Assembly (NCBI GenBank): GCA_016874735.1 | Contig: VGTI01000035.1 | Span: 1 to 46,506, forward strand | DNA length: 46,506 nucleotides | Source of the DNA: Deltaproteobacteria bacterium | GTDB taxonomy: Bacteria; Bdellovibrionota_B; Oligoflexia; Oligoflexales; CAIYRB01 | Direction: 5' to 3' | In this document: piece after piece, positions 16,601-24,602 of the stretch | How positions within the stretch are numbered: position 1 is the stretch's first letter | Layout: each line of letters opens with the position of its first letter | Program-made: the position numbers and the translations under genes | Notes under the pieces: model-generated | What the model was told of the DNA's origin: nothing | The model's database searches: none | What the model saw: only the letters and a program-made list of their open reading frames with translations

Positions 16601-17458
16601 CCTTATCCAGTCGAAAAAGGGGCGCCACTAGATCCTGAAAACAGCTATGTGTTGGCTGCCTATACGGGATACGACCGGAATATGCAGATGCGCGCTGGTG
16701 GTCTCAACATCACGGGAGCCCTCGGAGCGCTCCCGGCGTGGATTGGTTTGGCTAAAGAAATTATTGATAAAAAGAAATACGGCGAGATGCTTGATGTCCT
16801 CGACCTAACGATGTTGGCCAAACAGGAATGGCCGCTGAAAACCGAAGACAGGGCGACACCGCTCGCCATTGATATGCCGCGCGGTGTCATCGTTGGCGGT
16901 ACGGCCGATCAGGAGGCCATCGGTACGTCTGATAGTTCGCGCGAGGGTGAGTCGGCCAGTGCTGCCAGTGACGAATTCCGTGCCAGTGTGGTGGAAACCG
17001 TCGTTAGTATGCCTCTTAGCGGCGGCGCCCCACTGCGGATGTTTAGTCCCTACAAGGCCCAAGATCAAAGCACTCTGCCAGGCGTTGGTAGCGGTGTAGC
17101 GGCTCCGGCCACCACGCCTGAGAGCGACGAGAACGTGAATGTCGACGAAGTGCGCTACTACGATGATGACGGAAAGCGTGGCGACCAGCAGAGTGCAAAA
17201 GCAACCAATGGTGGTGGCAAAGCTGAACCCCAAAGTGGGGCCGCCGTGGCGCCTCGTCCTGCATCCACTTCGACCTCTGCGCCAGCAAGCGGACAAGCTA
17301 TTACAGCGGGCACGCAGGCAGAAGTAACTGCCGATGCAGTCATCAATGACTTAGATAGTGGATCCGATGCGCCGCAGGTAGACGTTAAGGCGGGTATGGA
17401 TGACCTCTTACCCCAAGATGGGGCCGACCCTAGACAACTCGAAGACGAGGTTTGGTAG
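13625..17458 (+). CDS. Very large class A penicillin-binding protein (PBP1A type)
   Basis: Bifunctional peptidoglycan synthase of 1277 residues, far longer than the usual 700-850. After an N-terminal membrane anchor comes the glycosyltransferase domain (AAEDKNFYHHHGID with the catalytic Glu; RGASTLTQQTARNI). The transpeptidase domain has its nucleophile in RQPGSVFKP (about Ser489), SENCA about 57 residues on, and FGKTGTTND at about 976. Between SEN and the usual SFPLGTNVVTLAEVAKIY block lies an insertion of roughly 270 residues of unknown fold. A low-complexity Ala/Ser/Asp tail of about 200 residues ends the protein. GGAG is five bases before ATG 13625; an upstream GTG at 13622 is less well spaced. 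The carboxypeptidase gene follows three bases after the stop. Confidence 0.93.
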   Translation: MAISIRSFAKFAAWGFAASVVSAIAGLLGVLSVVYGLVYFGDDSSLKKATILARINEETNIYMLDEKTPIGSIFSDAHRRYVPIEEVPATMINALIAAEDKNFYHHHGIDPAAIASAAIGVLKGGRMRGASTLTQQTARNILGWWDVTLSRKVKEAIAALQLERLYSKRQILEFYLNQFHVSGNGRGIGIAAKYYFNKDVKDLDLIESAFIAGSVKGPSQYDPFIKYTRERRERAIKRAFNRKNYVLRRMYEQGWISEEDFKKAWDEPVKFNRGSFRTDEVALVDLISQQLQRKEILEALGMEDARELNAAGLKIFSTIDGELQQAGQLAVRRNLSRLESILKGFKQERPDYYRKLRSLTINDFYFGEVAAIAGTPKEPELKITFGLPSCTVPYESLKRYASQVALPYYQKPEVVAADIVKKIKVGDVLYMEVREYNVETHEGVCELMKRPRVNGGLIALDKGEVRAVVSGFDTHGFNRSMQAKRQPGSVFKPVVYFAALQLGWSILDRLDNERQIFPFQSRFYYPRPDHDSPYKEVSMLWAGIMSENCASVSLTSKLADKLNFDQFKSLMGVMDLLPHPGEAPRDFHFRVARAMGVQLDNDGVREFQLTNAINDLMLDVQYTSSFEFQQRLKKMWWGRGYASELQNILLAKDDLSPTQKSVKLRLASNNFLRHQLLDQQMVADWKLIEQAVQAKGGEAAAVDPQVKPLLDHFRVLPGLSKPALGYVMTLPGEAPQRDYKNKAEIERLMMPAGRPMTPMDVQAIWGGSALFGSADITLNDVLIDGWMPHGNEQLLDGYVNKHYEQVMARQEDYDLFRYYNHHDFKIAVGLNYLVSLAKAMGVTSSIEPVLSFPLGTNVVTLAEVAKIYQTFVSGKTYRYYKEGPPNQVNLIRRIEDRFGNTLFEPKRSEYQLVLPEFGLQMREILKRVVTHGTGRRARSELYLTLGGEGNVLQAKENRGNKVLPGEKRIRIPSFGKTGTTNDYNNANFAGFIPYPVEKGAPLDPENSYVLAAYTGYDRNMQMRAGGLNITGALGALPAWIGLAKEIIDKKKYGEMLDVLDLTMLAKQEWPLKTEDRATPLAIDMPRGVIVGGTADQEAIGTSDSSREGESASAASDEFRASVVETVVSMPLSGGAPLRMFSPYKAQDQSTLPGVGSGVAAPATTPESDENVNVDEVRYYDDDGKRGDQQSAKATNGGGKAEPQSGAAVAPRPASTSTSAPASGQAITAGTQAEVTADAVINDLDSGSDAPQVDVKAGMDDLLPQDGADPRQLEDEVW

Positions 17459-17461
17459 CAC

Positions 17462-18910
17462 TTGGCCAAATATAGGCTACTTCAGCGCTTGCAAAGGATT
17501 CATGGCGGCACTCTGGCGGCCGCTGGTATGGCTGTTTGTGTCGGGACTCTAGCGACGTCTCTTGTTTGGGCTGGGCTCATCCATCTTGAGGAACGCCGCG
17601 CAGTCGCCTTGCTCGCCCAGAGTCCGCTAGGACAGGTGGAGGCTTTGGCTCAGGTGGGTCGTTTTGCCGTGCCTAAGACGCGCAACACGGCCACTTTTGA
17701 GGGTGGCAACATAGGGGCAGTGGTTAAGCATTCACCTCACTCCTATACCGTGCAAATGCGTAGCGATAATGATGATGCGCTGCCGCATTCTTGGCGCCAG
17801 TGGTATTACTTTAGTTTAGATGATTTGCCGACAGATCAGCCCGTGACTCTGACGATCGAGGGTCTAGGAATTCCACACTATTTCTTGCCGTTCTATTCCC
17901 TGGATAATATTGATTGGATTCAGTTTGCCGCATCCTCTGTCAAGCAACTGAGTCCGCAAAGTATCCAAATAACGCAGCAGTTCAAGCAGTCGAAGATTTG
18001 GTTTGCGCGTTATATTCCTTACACATATTCCCGGTTAGTCCACTATCTTGATGCGATCAAAGATAAGCCTGATGTCAAAATCAGCTATATCGGTCGTACG
18101 CCAGGCGGTAGTCGTATTCCCATGGTCACGATTACGGAGCAGCAAGGCATCAATGCTAAGGAGCGCGTGATTATCCACGCCCGCACCCACCCAGGAGAGG
18201 TCGGGAGTTCTCTGGTTCTTGAAGGGTTGATCAATTTTCTATTAAGCGACGGAGAATCAGCACGCTCGCTACGCAATAGAGTGATATTTTCCATCATACC
18301 TATGGTTAATATTGATGGCGTGATTGCTGGCAATAATCGCACCAATACGGCGGGAATAAATCTCGAAGGGCAGTGGATACCGTCACCGCATTCCAGCCTC
18401 AAACTGGACAGTCAGAAGACACCAGTGGAGATAAAGCTGCTGAATAAAGCTTTTCGTGACATGCTGGCCAGTGGAGTTCCAGTGACTATTGCCCTTAATT
18501 TACACACGTCAGCCGGTCAACCGAGTGACAATATCTTTGCCTTTCCGCACTTTGGTCCGATGGCCAAGGGGTACGCGGCACGCGAGGCTCAGCTTTATGA
18601 TAAACAAATTAAATTTATAAATATTCTTGCCGCTTCCTACGGTCAGGACCGCGTGATGGCGCCACCGGTGGACGGAGGCAACTACTTTCTAGCGCGCCGC
18701 TTACCGGAGACATGGTGGTGGCTCAATTTTAAAGATCGCGTTATGGCTTTGACGCTTGAGTCTACATATGGTTTAGCTGGTAAGACGGGTCGATGGGTTA
18801 AGCCCCGTGACCTTCGCGCCTTAGGCGAGTCGTTAGCTGAGGCTATAGGTGGATACCACGAGTCCGCGCTAGCGTTAGGCAGATCTAGGCGCCCGATGGT
18901 TGTCCAGTAA
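17462..18910 (+). CDS. Membrane-anchored M14 zinc carboxypeptidase (CCP-like)
   Basis: Protein of 482 residues with an N-terminal membrane anchor (about residues 18-40) and an extracytoplasmic part. Residues about 85-205 resemble the beta-rich N-domain of cytosolic carboxypeptidases (WRQWYYFSLDD; IWFARYIPYTYSRL). The M14 domain shows the zinc ligands His243 and Glu246 in THPGEVGSS and His348 in NLHTSA, and the catalytic Glu433 in LTLESTYG. The TTG start is the only one that keeps the positive segment and anchor. It begins three bases after the PBP stop, so the two are surely cotranscribed; trimming of peptidoglycan peptides is the natural inference, though the domain pattern resembles enzymes that act on protein tails. 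Confidence 0.85.
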   Translation: MAKYRLLQRLQRIHGGTLAAAGMAVCVGTLATSLVWAGLIHLEERRAVALLAQSPLGQVEALAQVGRFAVPKTRNTATFEGGNIGAVVKHSPHSYTVQMRSDNDDALPHSWRQWYYFSLDDLPTDQPVTLTIEGLGIPHYFLPFYSLDNIDWIQFAASSVKQLSPQSIQITQQFKQSKIWFARYIPYTYSRLVHYLDAIKDKPDVKISYIGRTPGGSRIPMVTITEQQGINAKERVIIHARTHPGEVGSSLVLEGLINFLLSDGESARSLRNRVIFSIIPMVNIDGVIAGNNRTNTAGINLEGQWIPSPHSSLKLDSQKTPVEIKLLNKAFRDMLASGVPVTIALNLHTSAGQPSDNIFAFPHFGPMAKGYAAREAQLYDKQIKFINILAASYGQDRVMAPPVDGGNYFLARRLPETWWWLNFKDRVMALTLESTYGLAGKTGRWVKPRDLRALGESLAEAIGGYHESALALGRSRRPMVVQ

Positions 18911-18952
18911 CGTTGATCCATGGTCTTACTAAATTCCGCAGAGGTATATGAT

Positions 18953-19957
18953 ATGGCCACAACTCCCCGAGCGCGTATTGTTGGTACCGGCATGTACGTC
19001 CCCCCAAAGGTCGTCACGAATTTCGATTTAGAGAAGCTGATGGATACCTCCGACGAGTGGATCCGGCAGCGCAGTGGGATCGGCGAGCGGCGTTATGCCG
19101 CGGAAGGCCTTGGACCCTCTGACCTAGCGCTAGAGGCCGCAAAGTCAGCCCTTGATATGGCTGGGGTTAAGAGTACCGATCTCGATATGATCATCTTTGC
19201 GACGCTAAGTCCCGATTACTATTTCCCTGGTTCGGGTGCCTTTTTGCAGGACTACCTCGGATGTGGCACGACGCCAGCTCTGGATATCAGGAATCAATGC
19301 TCCGGATTCCTTTACGGCCTTAACGTTGCTCAGGCCTTCATCACATCTGGTCAGTACAAAAGGGTGCTTTTAGTGGGAGCCGAGTGCCACTCGCGTGCCC
19401 TCAACTTCTCGACGCCTGGTAGGGACGTTTCCGTGCTCTTTGGCGACGGTGCTGGTGCTTGTGTCCTCGTGCCGAGCGACGATAGTAGGCGGGGATTGTT
19501 ATCGGTCCATGTCTATGCCGAGGGGGCTCACAGGGATTTACTTAAGATCGAGGCGCCGTCGACGCGTCAATCACCGATGATCTCGCCAGAGATCATGGCC
19601 GCCGGAATTCATTATCCGAAAATGGAGGGGCGGCAGGTATTCAAACATGCAGTCACACGTATGCCAGAGGCGGTGGCGACTGCCTTGAGTCATAATGCCA
19701 TGACGCCGAACGATGTTGATCTCTATCTTTTTCATCAGGCAAACTTGCGCATCAACGAGGCGGTGATGAAACAGCTGGAGCAGCCACTCACCAAAACCTT
19801 CAATAACATTGAGCGCTACGGTAATTGCTCGGCTGCCTCCATCCCGATGTGCCTGGACGAAGTTGTCAGATCAGGCCGCGTTAATGCAGGAGATGCAGTA
19901 TGCATGGCAGCCTTTGGAGCCGGATTTATGTGGGCCTCAGCGATGATGCGCTGGTGA
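18953..19957 (+). CDS. fabH: Beta-ketoacyl-ACP synthase III family
   Basis: Condensing enzyme of 334 residues that starts fatty-acid synthesis by joining acetyl-CoA (or another acyl-CoA) to malonyl-ACP. The triad is visible: Cys116 in IRNQCSGFLYG, His261 in LFHQANLRI and Asn291 in RYGNCSAASIP. ATG 18953 is preferred over the upstream ATG at 18920: AGAGG lies eight bases before it and the protein then opens with ARIVGTGMYVPPKVVTN as FabH proteins do. It is 42 bp after the M14 gene and no other fab gene is near, so it may be a stand-alone or special-purpose synthase. It converges on aat with 10 bp between stops. Confidence 0.88.
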   Translation: MATTPRARIVGTGMYVPPKVVTNFDLEKLMDTSDEWIRQRSGIGERRYAAEGLGPSDLALEAAKSALDMAGVKSTDLDMIIFATLSPDYYFPGSGAFLQDYLGCGTTPALDIRNQCSGFLYGLNVAQAFITSGQYKRVLLVGAECHSRALNFSTPGRDVSVLFGDGAGACVLVPSDDSRRGLLSVHVYAEGAHRDLLKIEAPSTRQSPMISPEIMAAGIHYPKMEGRQVFKHAVTRMPEAVATALSHNAMTPNDVDLYLFHQANLRINEAVMKQLEQPLTKTFNNIERYGNCSAASIPMCLDEVVRSGRVNAGDAVCMAAFGAGFMWASAMMRW

Positions 19958-19967
19958 CGGCAAGTGG

Positions 19968-20549
19968 CTATGGCGACACTGGGGTGAATTTAGCTGGGCT
20001 GCTTAAGGCATGACTGAGCAGCTGCAGGTATTGACGGCGGGGTACTTCGATGGTCCCCAGAGTTTTGAGATGGTCGGTGAGGAATTGCACCTCAAGCAGT
20101 TCCATACCGCATATCTTCATGCGTTCGACTAATTTAACGATTGCCATTTTAGAGGCATCACGAACGCGGTGAAATTTCGACTCAGCGAAAAAGGCACCGT
20201 GCAAAGCCACGCCGTAGACGCCTCCAACCAGCTTATCATCCTGCCAAATCTCGACGGAGTGGGCGTACCCCTCCTTGTGTAGACGCTGGTAGGCCGTTTT
20301 AAACTCATCGGTGATCCAGGTGTCGGGACGCTCGCTACAGCCTTGCATGACTCCCGCAAAATCCATGTCATAAGTGTAGGTGAGGTGCCCACGTCGGATC
20401 GTGCGTTCGAGGGAGCGCGACACATGGAGTCCGTCGAGAGGAATGATGGCGCGTGGATCGGGACTTAGCCAGAGGAGTTCGTTACTATGTGGATGAGGCA
20501 TAGGGAAATATCCCTGCGCATAGGCTTGACGCAGGAGATGGGTGCTCAT
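19968..20549 (-). CDS. aat: Leucyl/phenylalanyl-tRNA--protein transferase
   Basis: Enzyme of about 193 residues that adds Leu or Phe from tRNA to proteins with N-terminal Arg or Lys and so marks them for ClpS/ClpAP degradation. Family blocks: AYAQGYFPMPHP, LLWLSPDPRAIIPLDGLHVSRSLER, TWITDEFKTAYQRLHKEGYAHSVE, LVGGVYGVALHGAFFAESKF, and LLEVQFLTDHLKTLGT. A slightly longer frame starts at a TTG (20570) three bases after the HD-GYP stop; neither start has a clear ribosome site, so translation may be coupled to the gene before it. Confidence 0.92.
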   Translation of the reverse strand: MSTHLLRQAYAQGYFPMPHPHSNELLWLSPDPRAIIPLDGLHVSRSLERTIRRGHLTYTYDMDFAGVMQGCSERPDTWITDEFKTAYQRLHKEGYAHSVEIWQDDKLVGGVYGVALHGAFFAESKFHRVRDASKMAIVKLVERMKICGMELLEVQFLTDHLKTLGTIEVPRRQYLQLLSHALSSPAKFTPVSP

Positions 20550-20573
20550 CCTATTTCTAGCTATAGTCAAGGC

Positions 20574-22616
20574 TCAGATGTTACTTTTAAAGTTGGGGTC
20601 GAGCACCGGTTCATAAACTTTCGCCTCACAGAACAGCCGGAAGAGCTCCGAGTCGATTTTGCCACCTTTAACTTCCATCTCAATGATGTCAAGGGCGCGA
20701 TCAACTGGCACGGCTTTCTTATAGGGACGATCTTTAGCTGTGAGAGCGTCGAAAATATCCGCGATGGTCATCATTCTAGACTGCGTTGGAATCTCACCTA
20801 CCTGCGCCGCATGAGGATAGCCGGAACCGTCAAGTTTCTCATGATGCTTGGCGGCGATCTGCGGCACGTTGGCAAGTTTTTTACCCCAAGGGATCTTGCG
20901 CAAAAATTCATAGGTGTGAACGACATGACTTTGAATCTCAGCAAACTCCTCACGGGTCAACGACCCGCGCGAAACGGAGAGAGCTTTCAGCTCTTCACTG
21001 AGCAGGTAGGGATGGCGCTCGTTCCTTAGGTTGCGGTAGCTCAGATTAGCGATGTCCTTGAGTTTTTCAAACCCACCTTGTTCGAGCACCGTAGGCTCGT
21101 TGGCTTTGTTGATAAAGCGCAGATGCTCTTCAAGCTCGGCGATCTTTTGGTTTTTTTCGTACTCAAAAGTATAGGGATTGGCTCCCATAGGAAATTGATC
21201 GGGCGACTGCAGATACTGGATCACTTTGCGTAGATAGTCGACCTCAAGCGTGGCGTGAATGAGTTCAAAGCGCATGAAAAGACGCTCTAACTCACTCGGG
21301 TAGAGTTTCTTGGCCTTGGTCAGAACGTTTTCTCGTACACCCAACTTACCGAAGTCATGCAGAAGCGAGGCGTAACGAATTTCCTGAATCTGATCGTCAT
21401 TGAAGAACGAGGCCTTGTACGGACCCGCATCACATTTATTGACGATCTCAGCCAGGCCCACCGTCAAGGCGGCCACACGGTGGGAGTGACCACTGGTGGT
21501 TGGGTCTCGTTGTTCGATGGCAGTGACCGATGCAGTCACCAAGCCGTCGAAGAGGTCCTGGATATTCTGGTGCATGTTGGCGTTTTCGAGCGCGATCCCT
21601 GCTTGCTGGGCAACGATTTCTGCCATCTCCTGGTCGCGTTCGTCAAATGGGATCACTTGCTCGGTGAAGGACTCAGGAGAGGTGAGTTTAGCTTCTCGAT
21701 CTTTTTTGCGATTAATGAGCTGAATGACACCGATGATGTTGTGGCTAATGTCGAACATCGGCACGGTTAGCATCGAGTGTGACTGATAACCTATGCGCTG
21801 ATCCCAAGTTTTATCGTGACGAGCGCCATAGGGATTTTTCTCGGGGTCTTCGCTTAGCTGATAAAGATCCTGAATGTTAATCGAGACGGCATGAATACAG
21901 GCACTGCCGACTATGGATTTTTCGTTTACAGGTAGGGAAAAAGTCGACAGATTTTGTCTGATCGAGTGATTCTGCGTGCGGTGAAACTGAATACTACCGT
22001 CTTGCACACGATTGGTTGGTGAATCCACAGTATAGATGGATCCTGCGTCGGCGTTGGTGATCTCGCGCGCCTTTAATAGAATGAGATCGAGTAGCTTGGG
22101 GATGTCGCGCTCTCCGTTAAGTTCGCGCGAGATGGACATGATGTGTTTAACTGCTTGGCTGGATTCCTGTACCTCAAGGGAGCTATTGCGCTCGTAGCGC
22201 AGCAGCGTCTGCATATTATAAATGTTGTGGACGATGGGGTAGAGGGCCGAGGGATGCAGCGGCAATCCAAGTAGTTGGATATCGGGGCTGTTGCTAATGT
22301 ATTCAGGCAGTGCAGCCAATTCCGTGTGGGTTCCAGTGCAAACCAAGCAAATCGATGAGTCACTGCTCGCCTGTTGCAAGTACACCTGGAAGTCTGCGAT
22401 GGCCTGCCAAACGGTACTACCCAAGAGGATTTGAATCAGGCCGTCGCGTGTGATCACGACGACGTCATCATCCGGGGTGCTGATGGCGAAGGCTCTAAAG
22501 CCAGGTGTAGTTTGCAATGCTACTGCAAGCTGGAGATGAGTGTTGATCGGGTGATCAACGGAAGATTTTTCCAGTTCAGCATCTAGCGCTGCAATAGGGC
22601 GCGGTGTCGTCGTCAT
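20574..22616 (-). CDS. GAF and HD-GYP domain protein, probable cyclic-di-GMP phosphodiesterase
   Basis: Signalling protein of 680 residues. Residues about 1-145 form an N-terminal alpha/beta region without a known motif. A GAF sensor domain follows at about 150-345 (LDLILLKAREITNADAGSIYTVD; GVIQLINRKKD; AQQAGIALENAN). The C-terminal HD domain has GHSHRVA and LLHDFGKLG, and the GYP signature HHEKLDGSGYP lies about 170 residues later, followed by ADIFDALTAKDRPYK. The stretch between HD and GYP is longer than in canonical HD-GYP proteins and contains a charged helix (KNQKIAELEEHLRF). Such proteins hydrolyse c-di-GMP and tune motility or surface life. No transmembrane segment is seen, so it acts in the cytoplasm. 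No clear ribosome site. Confidence 0.9.
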   Translation of the reverse strand: MTTTPRPIAALDAELEKSSVDHPINTHLQLAVALQTTPGFRAFAISTPDDDVVVITRDGLIQILLGSTVWQAIADFQVYLQQASSDSSICLVCTGTHTELAALPEYISNSPDIQLLGLPLHPSALYPIVHNIYNMQTLLRYERNSSLEVQESSQAVKHIMSISRELNGERDIPKLLDLILLKAREITNADAGSIYTVDSPTNRVQDGSIQFHRTQNHSIRQNLSTFSLPVNEKSIVGSACIHAVSINIQDLYQLSEDPEKNPYGARHDKTWDQRIGYQSHSMLTVPMFDISHNIIGVIQLINRKKDREAKLTSPESFTEQVIPFDERDQEMAEIVAQQAGIALENANMHQNIQDLFDGLVTASVTAIEQRDPTTSGHSHRVAALTVGLAEIVNKCDAGPYKASFFNDDQIQEIRYASLLHDFGKLGVRENVLTKAKKLYPSELERLFMRFELIHATLEVDYLRKVIQYLQSPDQFPMGANPYTFEYEKNQKIAELEEHLRFINKANEPTVLEQGGFEKLKDIANLSYRNLRNERHPYLLSEELKALSVSRGSLTREEFAEIQSHVVHTYEFLRKIPWGKKLANVPQIAAKHHEKLDGSGYPHAAQVGEIPTQSRMMTIADIFDALTAKDRPYKKAVPVDRALDIIEMEVKGGKIDSELFRLFCEAKVYEPVLDPNFKSNI

Positions 22617-22670
22617 GGGAGGGTCGATGCTCCGAATCGGTGAGGCTGGAAAATTGGCAGAGGATATGGT

Positions 22671-22698
22671 TATAGTTTAAGGCAGTCCGCGCCGAACA
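22671..22698 (+). promoter_or_regulatory. Weak sigma28-like site before the exonuclease gene
   Basis: TATAGTTT, 12-base spacer, GCCGAACA. Seven of eight -35 bases and six of eight -10 bases agree with the sigma28 consensus, but the central T of CGAT is lost. I list it as a low-confidence candidate only. Confidence 0.2.
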
Positions 22699-22739
22699 CC
22701 AACATGCCGGCATAACTATCCGGTCACAGGAGTCTTTTC

Positions 22740-23465
22740 ATGGATTTTGGGGTAATTATCGATGTTGAGACCACGGGTCTCTCCCCGACCTCAGATAAGA
22801 TCATTGAAATCGGTCTCTTAGAGTTTCAGGTGGGGGAATCTGGCAAGCCCCACCTGCTGCGGACTTATGGTGCGCTGCAAGATCCGGGGACCGAGTTGAG
22901 CGCCGATATCATCAGAATCACGGGCCTAAGTGACGCCATGCTCGCGGGACAGCAGATCAACTGGGCCATTGTGCAGGAGATGCTGGCGCGTGCCAGTGTC
23001 GTTGTCGCTCACAATGCGGATTTCGACCGATCCTTTATCGACCGTGTGCCTGAGCTCGCAGGTCTCAATTTGCATTGGGCATGCTCGATGCGTCACATCG
23101 ATTGGCGCAGCAAGCATTTTAATACTCTCGCCCTCAACCACCTGGCTGCTGATCATGGCTTTGTGAATCCCTTCGCACACCGCGCAGTCTTTGATTGCGC
23201 CACCACATTCAGGCTCATCGGCGACCATTTGCACGAGCTCGTGGCACGAAGCCATGAGCGTGAGTATTTGGTGCAAGCGGTGGGCTCACCGTTTGAGACC
23301 AAAGACATCCTACGTCAGCGCGGTTATCGCTGGGATACGGATCAGCGTGTGTGGAGCCGTATCTTAGCTGAAAGTGCCTTACCCGAGGAGCGGCAATTCC
23401 TCCAAGAGCAAGTCTATCGTGGCCGCGGTGCAGCGATCGAGCGCCAGCTGTCTGCCAGCCTTTAG
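22740..23465 (+). CDS. DEDDh 3'-5' exonuclease (DnaQ/RNase T superfamily)
   Basis: Exonuclease of 241 residues. The acidic motifs are visible: Asp8 and Glu10 in IIDVETTGLSP, the middle Asp in VVAHNADFDRSF, and His/Asp in AHRAVFDCATTF, which gives the DEDDh subclass used by DnaQ and related proofreading nucleases. A C-terminal extension of about 60 residues (DILRQRGYRWDTDQRVWSRIL) resembles a small domain found after the nuclease in some stand-alone DnaQ-like proteins. AGGAG sits seven bases before ATG 22740. It overlaps the convergent dedA gene by four bases at the stop. It may act in DNA repair or RNA trimming; it need not be the polymerase III subunit. Confidence 0.85.
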   Translation: MDFGVIIDVETTGLSPTSDKIIEIGLLEFQVGESGKPHLLRTYGALQDPGTELSADIIRITGLSDAMLAGQQINWAIVQEMLARASVVVAHNADFDRSFIDRVPELAGLNLHWACSMRHIDWRSKHFNTLALNHLAADHGFVNPFAHRAVFDCATTFRLIGDHLHELVARSHEREYLVQAVGSPFETKDILRQRGYRWDTDQRVWSRILAESALPEERQFLQEQVYRGRGAAIERQLSASL

Positions 23466-24106
23466 GGCTGAGCGCCGTCTTCGGTCGGTAGGTTGCGTAG
23501 GGCGCGGCGCTTAATCAGTGCTGCGCCTACAAATGCCAACACGATGAGACCGAGAACCAGGTAAATCCCGAACTGGAACTGCCGGATTTTGATCTCAAGC
23601 TCCTCGAGGTTGCTCCCGAAAAGATGTCCGACATAGATCCACAGGGGCACCGAAATAAGAGCAGCGAGACCGTCGAGGAGGATAAACTTCCAGGGCGGTA
23701 AATGGTAGCTGCCGCAGGTGAAGAAAATGGGGGTTCGCAGTCCCGGCATAAACCTAGCCATAAACACCACTTTGTCACCGTACTTCTGGATGATGCCCCT
23801 CACCTGGTGATCACGGCGGTCACTCAGCAGTTTTCTGAAAAAAGCGCGGCTTCTGATCCGGGTGCCAAAGCGACGACCGAGCATGAAAACAGTCCCGTCG
23901 CCGCCAAGGACACCGATCATGCCTACGGCCACGACACCCCAATAATTGGTGATATCGTGCGATGAGAGGATGCCACCCGTGATCAAAATAATATCCTCGG
24001 GCATGGGTATGCCGAAGCCACAGGCCAGTAACATCGCGAGAATCACAAAGTAACTGTGCGATCCGTAGGGCTGAAGAAAATGAAGTACGTCGTGAAGGAA
24101 CTGCAT
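23462..24106 (-). CDS. DedA-family membrane protein
   Basis: Integral membrane protein of 214 residues of the DedA (VTT/SNARE-associated) family, now linked to lipid scrambling and undecaprenyl-phosphate recycling. Family features: FGIPMPEDIILITGGIL, GMIGVLGGDGTVFMLGRRFG and the basic block KVVFMARFMPGLRTPIFFTCGSYHLP, plus two later membrane segments (LISVPLWIYVGHLF; YLVLGLIVLAFVGAAL). AAAGG lies five bases before ATG. Four 11-bp repeats lie at 24132-24175, immediately upstream. Confidence 0.92.
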   Translation of the reverse strand: MQFLHDVLHFLQPYGSHSYFVILAMLLACGFGIPMPEDIILITGGILSSHDITNYWGVVAVGMIGVLGGDGTVFMLGRRFGTRIRSRAFFRKLLSDRRDHQVRGIIQKYGDKVVFMARFMPGLRTPIFFTCGSYHLPPWKFILLDGLAALISVPLWIYVGHLFGSNLEELEIKIRQFQFGIYLVLGLIVLAFVGAALIKRRALRNLPTEDGAQP

Positions 24107-24131
24107 ATCAACCTTTAGTGACCTGTCCTAC

Positions 24132-24175
24132 TGATTTCAAGATGATTTCAAAGTGATTTCAAGACGATTTCAAAA
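24132..24175. repeat. Four tandem 11-bp repeats upstream of dedA
   Basis: Four consecutive imperfect copies of TGATTTCAAGA (24132-24142, 24143-24153, 24154-24164, 24165-24175). The core GATTTCAA is exact in all four. The period is one helical turn, so equal faces of the DNA are presented, as in arrays of regulator sites. They lie 26-70 bp before the dedA ATG; on the minus strand each copy contains TTGAAATC, which also resembles a -35 element. The last two copies overlap the 3' end of the upstream small membrane protein gene. Confidence 0.8.
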
Positions 24176-24512
24176 GGTGCTGCAAGATGTCGCGTGCCTC
24201 GTGTACCCAGGCTTTGACCACCACTGTGTACTGGTCTAGTGCCCCATTAAATAGGGCGAGTGCCAGGCCCGCTCCCACGGCAAACATCACCACACCGATC
24301 AGGAAAAACACTAACATATGCAGTGCGATTCGCCGCAATAAAGTTTTGCTGCGTCGCCCTCCTTGGGAGGGAGCCTTGAGGCCTGTTGGTTGCCCAGAAA
24401 ATATTCCCACCGCCGGATCGCTGTGCGTATCGACAGCTTCAGCCTCGATGAGGCGCGCTGAGTCGACGGTTGGGGCCCGTCTGTCTGCTTCAAGTTTTTT
24501 GGCGTCCGTCAT
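24159..24512 (-). CDS. Hypothetical single-pass membrane protein
   Basis: Protein of 117 residues not recognised. A charged N-terminal half of about 55 residues (many Asp, Glu, Arg) is followed by basic RRSKTLLRR and one membrane span (MLVFFLIGVVMFAVGAGLALALF), then about 35 residues outside. The topology suggests the N-terminus in the cytoplasm. The last codons and stop lie inside the 11-bp repeat array that precedes dedA 52 bp downstream. A weak sigma28-like site lies at 24557-24583. No ribosome site is obvious before ATG 24512. Codon pattern and continuous frame support a real gene but not strongly. Confidence 0.55.
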   Translation of the reverse strand: MTDAKKLEADRRAPTVDSARLIEAEAVDTHSDPAVGIFSGQPTGLKAPSQGGRRSKTLLRRIALHMLVFFLIGVVMFAVGAGLALALFNGALDQYTVVVKAWVHEARDILQHLLKSS

Positions 24513-24556
24513 GGCTTAGTTACCCAGCTGAGAAGACCACCCTGTCTCTGGTTCAG

Positions 24557-24583
24557 TCATCGGTAAGTTGGGGCCAAATTCTT
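24557..24583 (-). promoter_or_regulatory. Weak sigma28-like site upstream of the small membrane protein
   Basis: On the minus strand AAGAATTT, an 11-base spacer, ACCGATGA. The -10 matches the form of the two sites near 650 and 850, but the -35 agrees at only five of eight positions. It lies 45 bp before ATG 24512 and after the menaquinone gene stop. Confidence 0.3.
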
Positions 24584-24602
24584 AGCTCTCTATCTGACTT
24601 TT

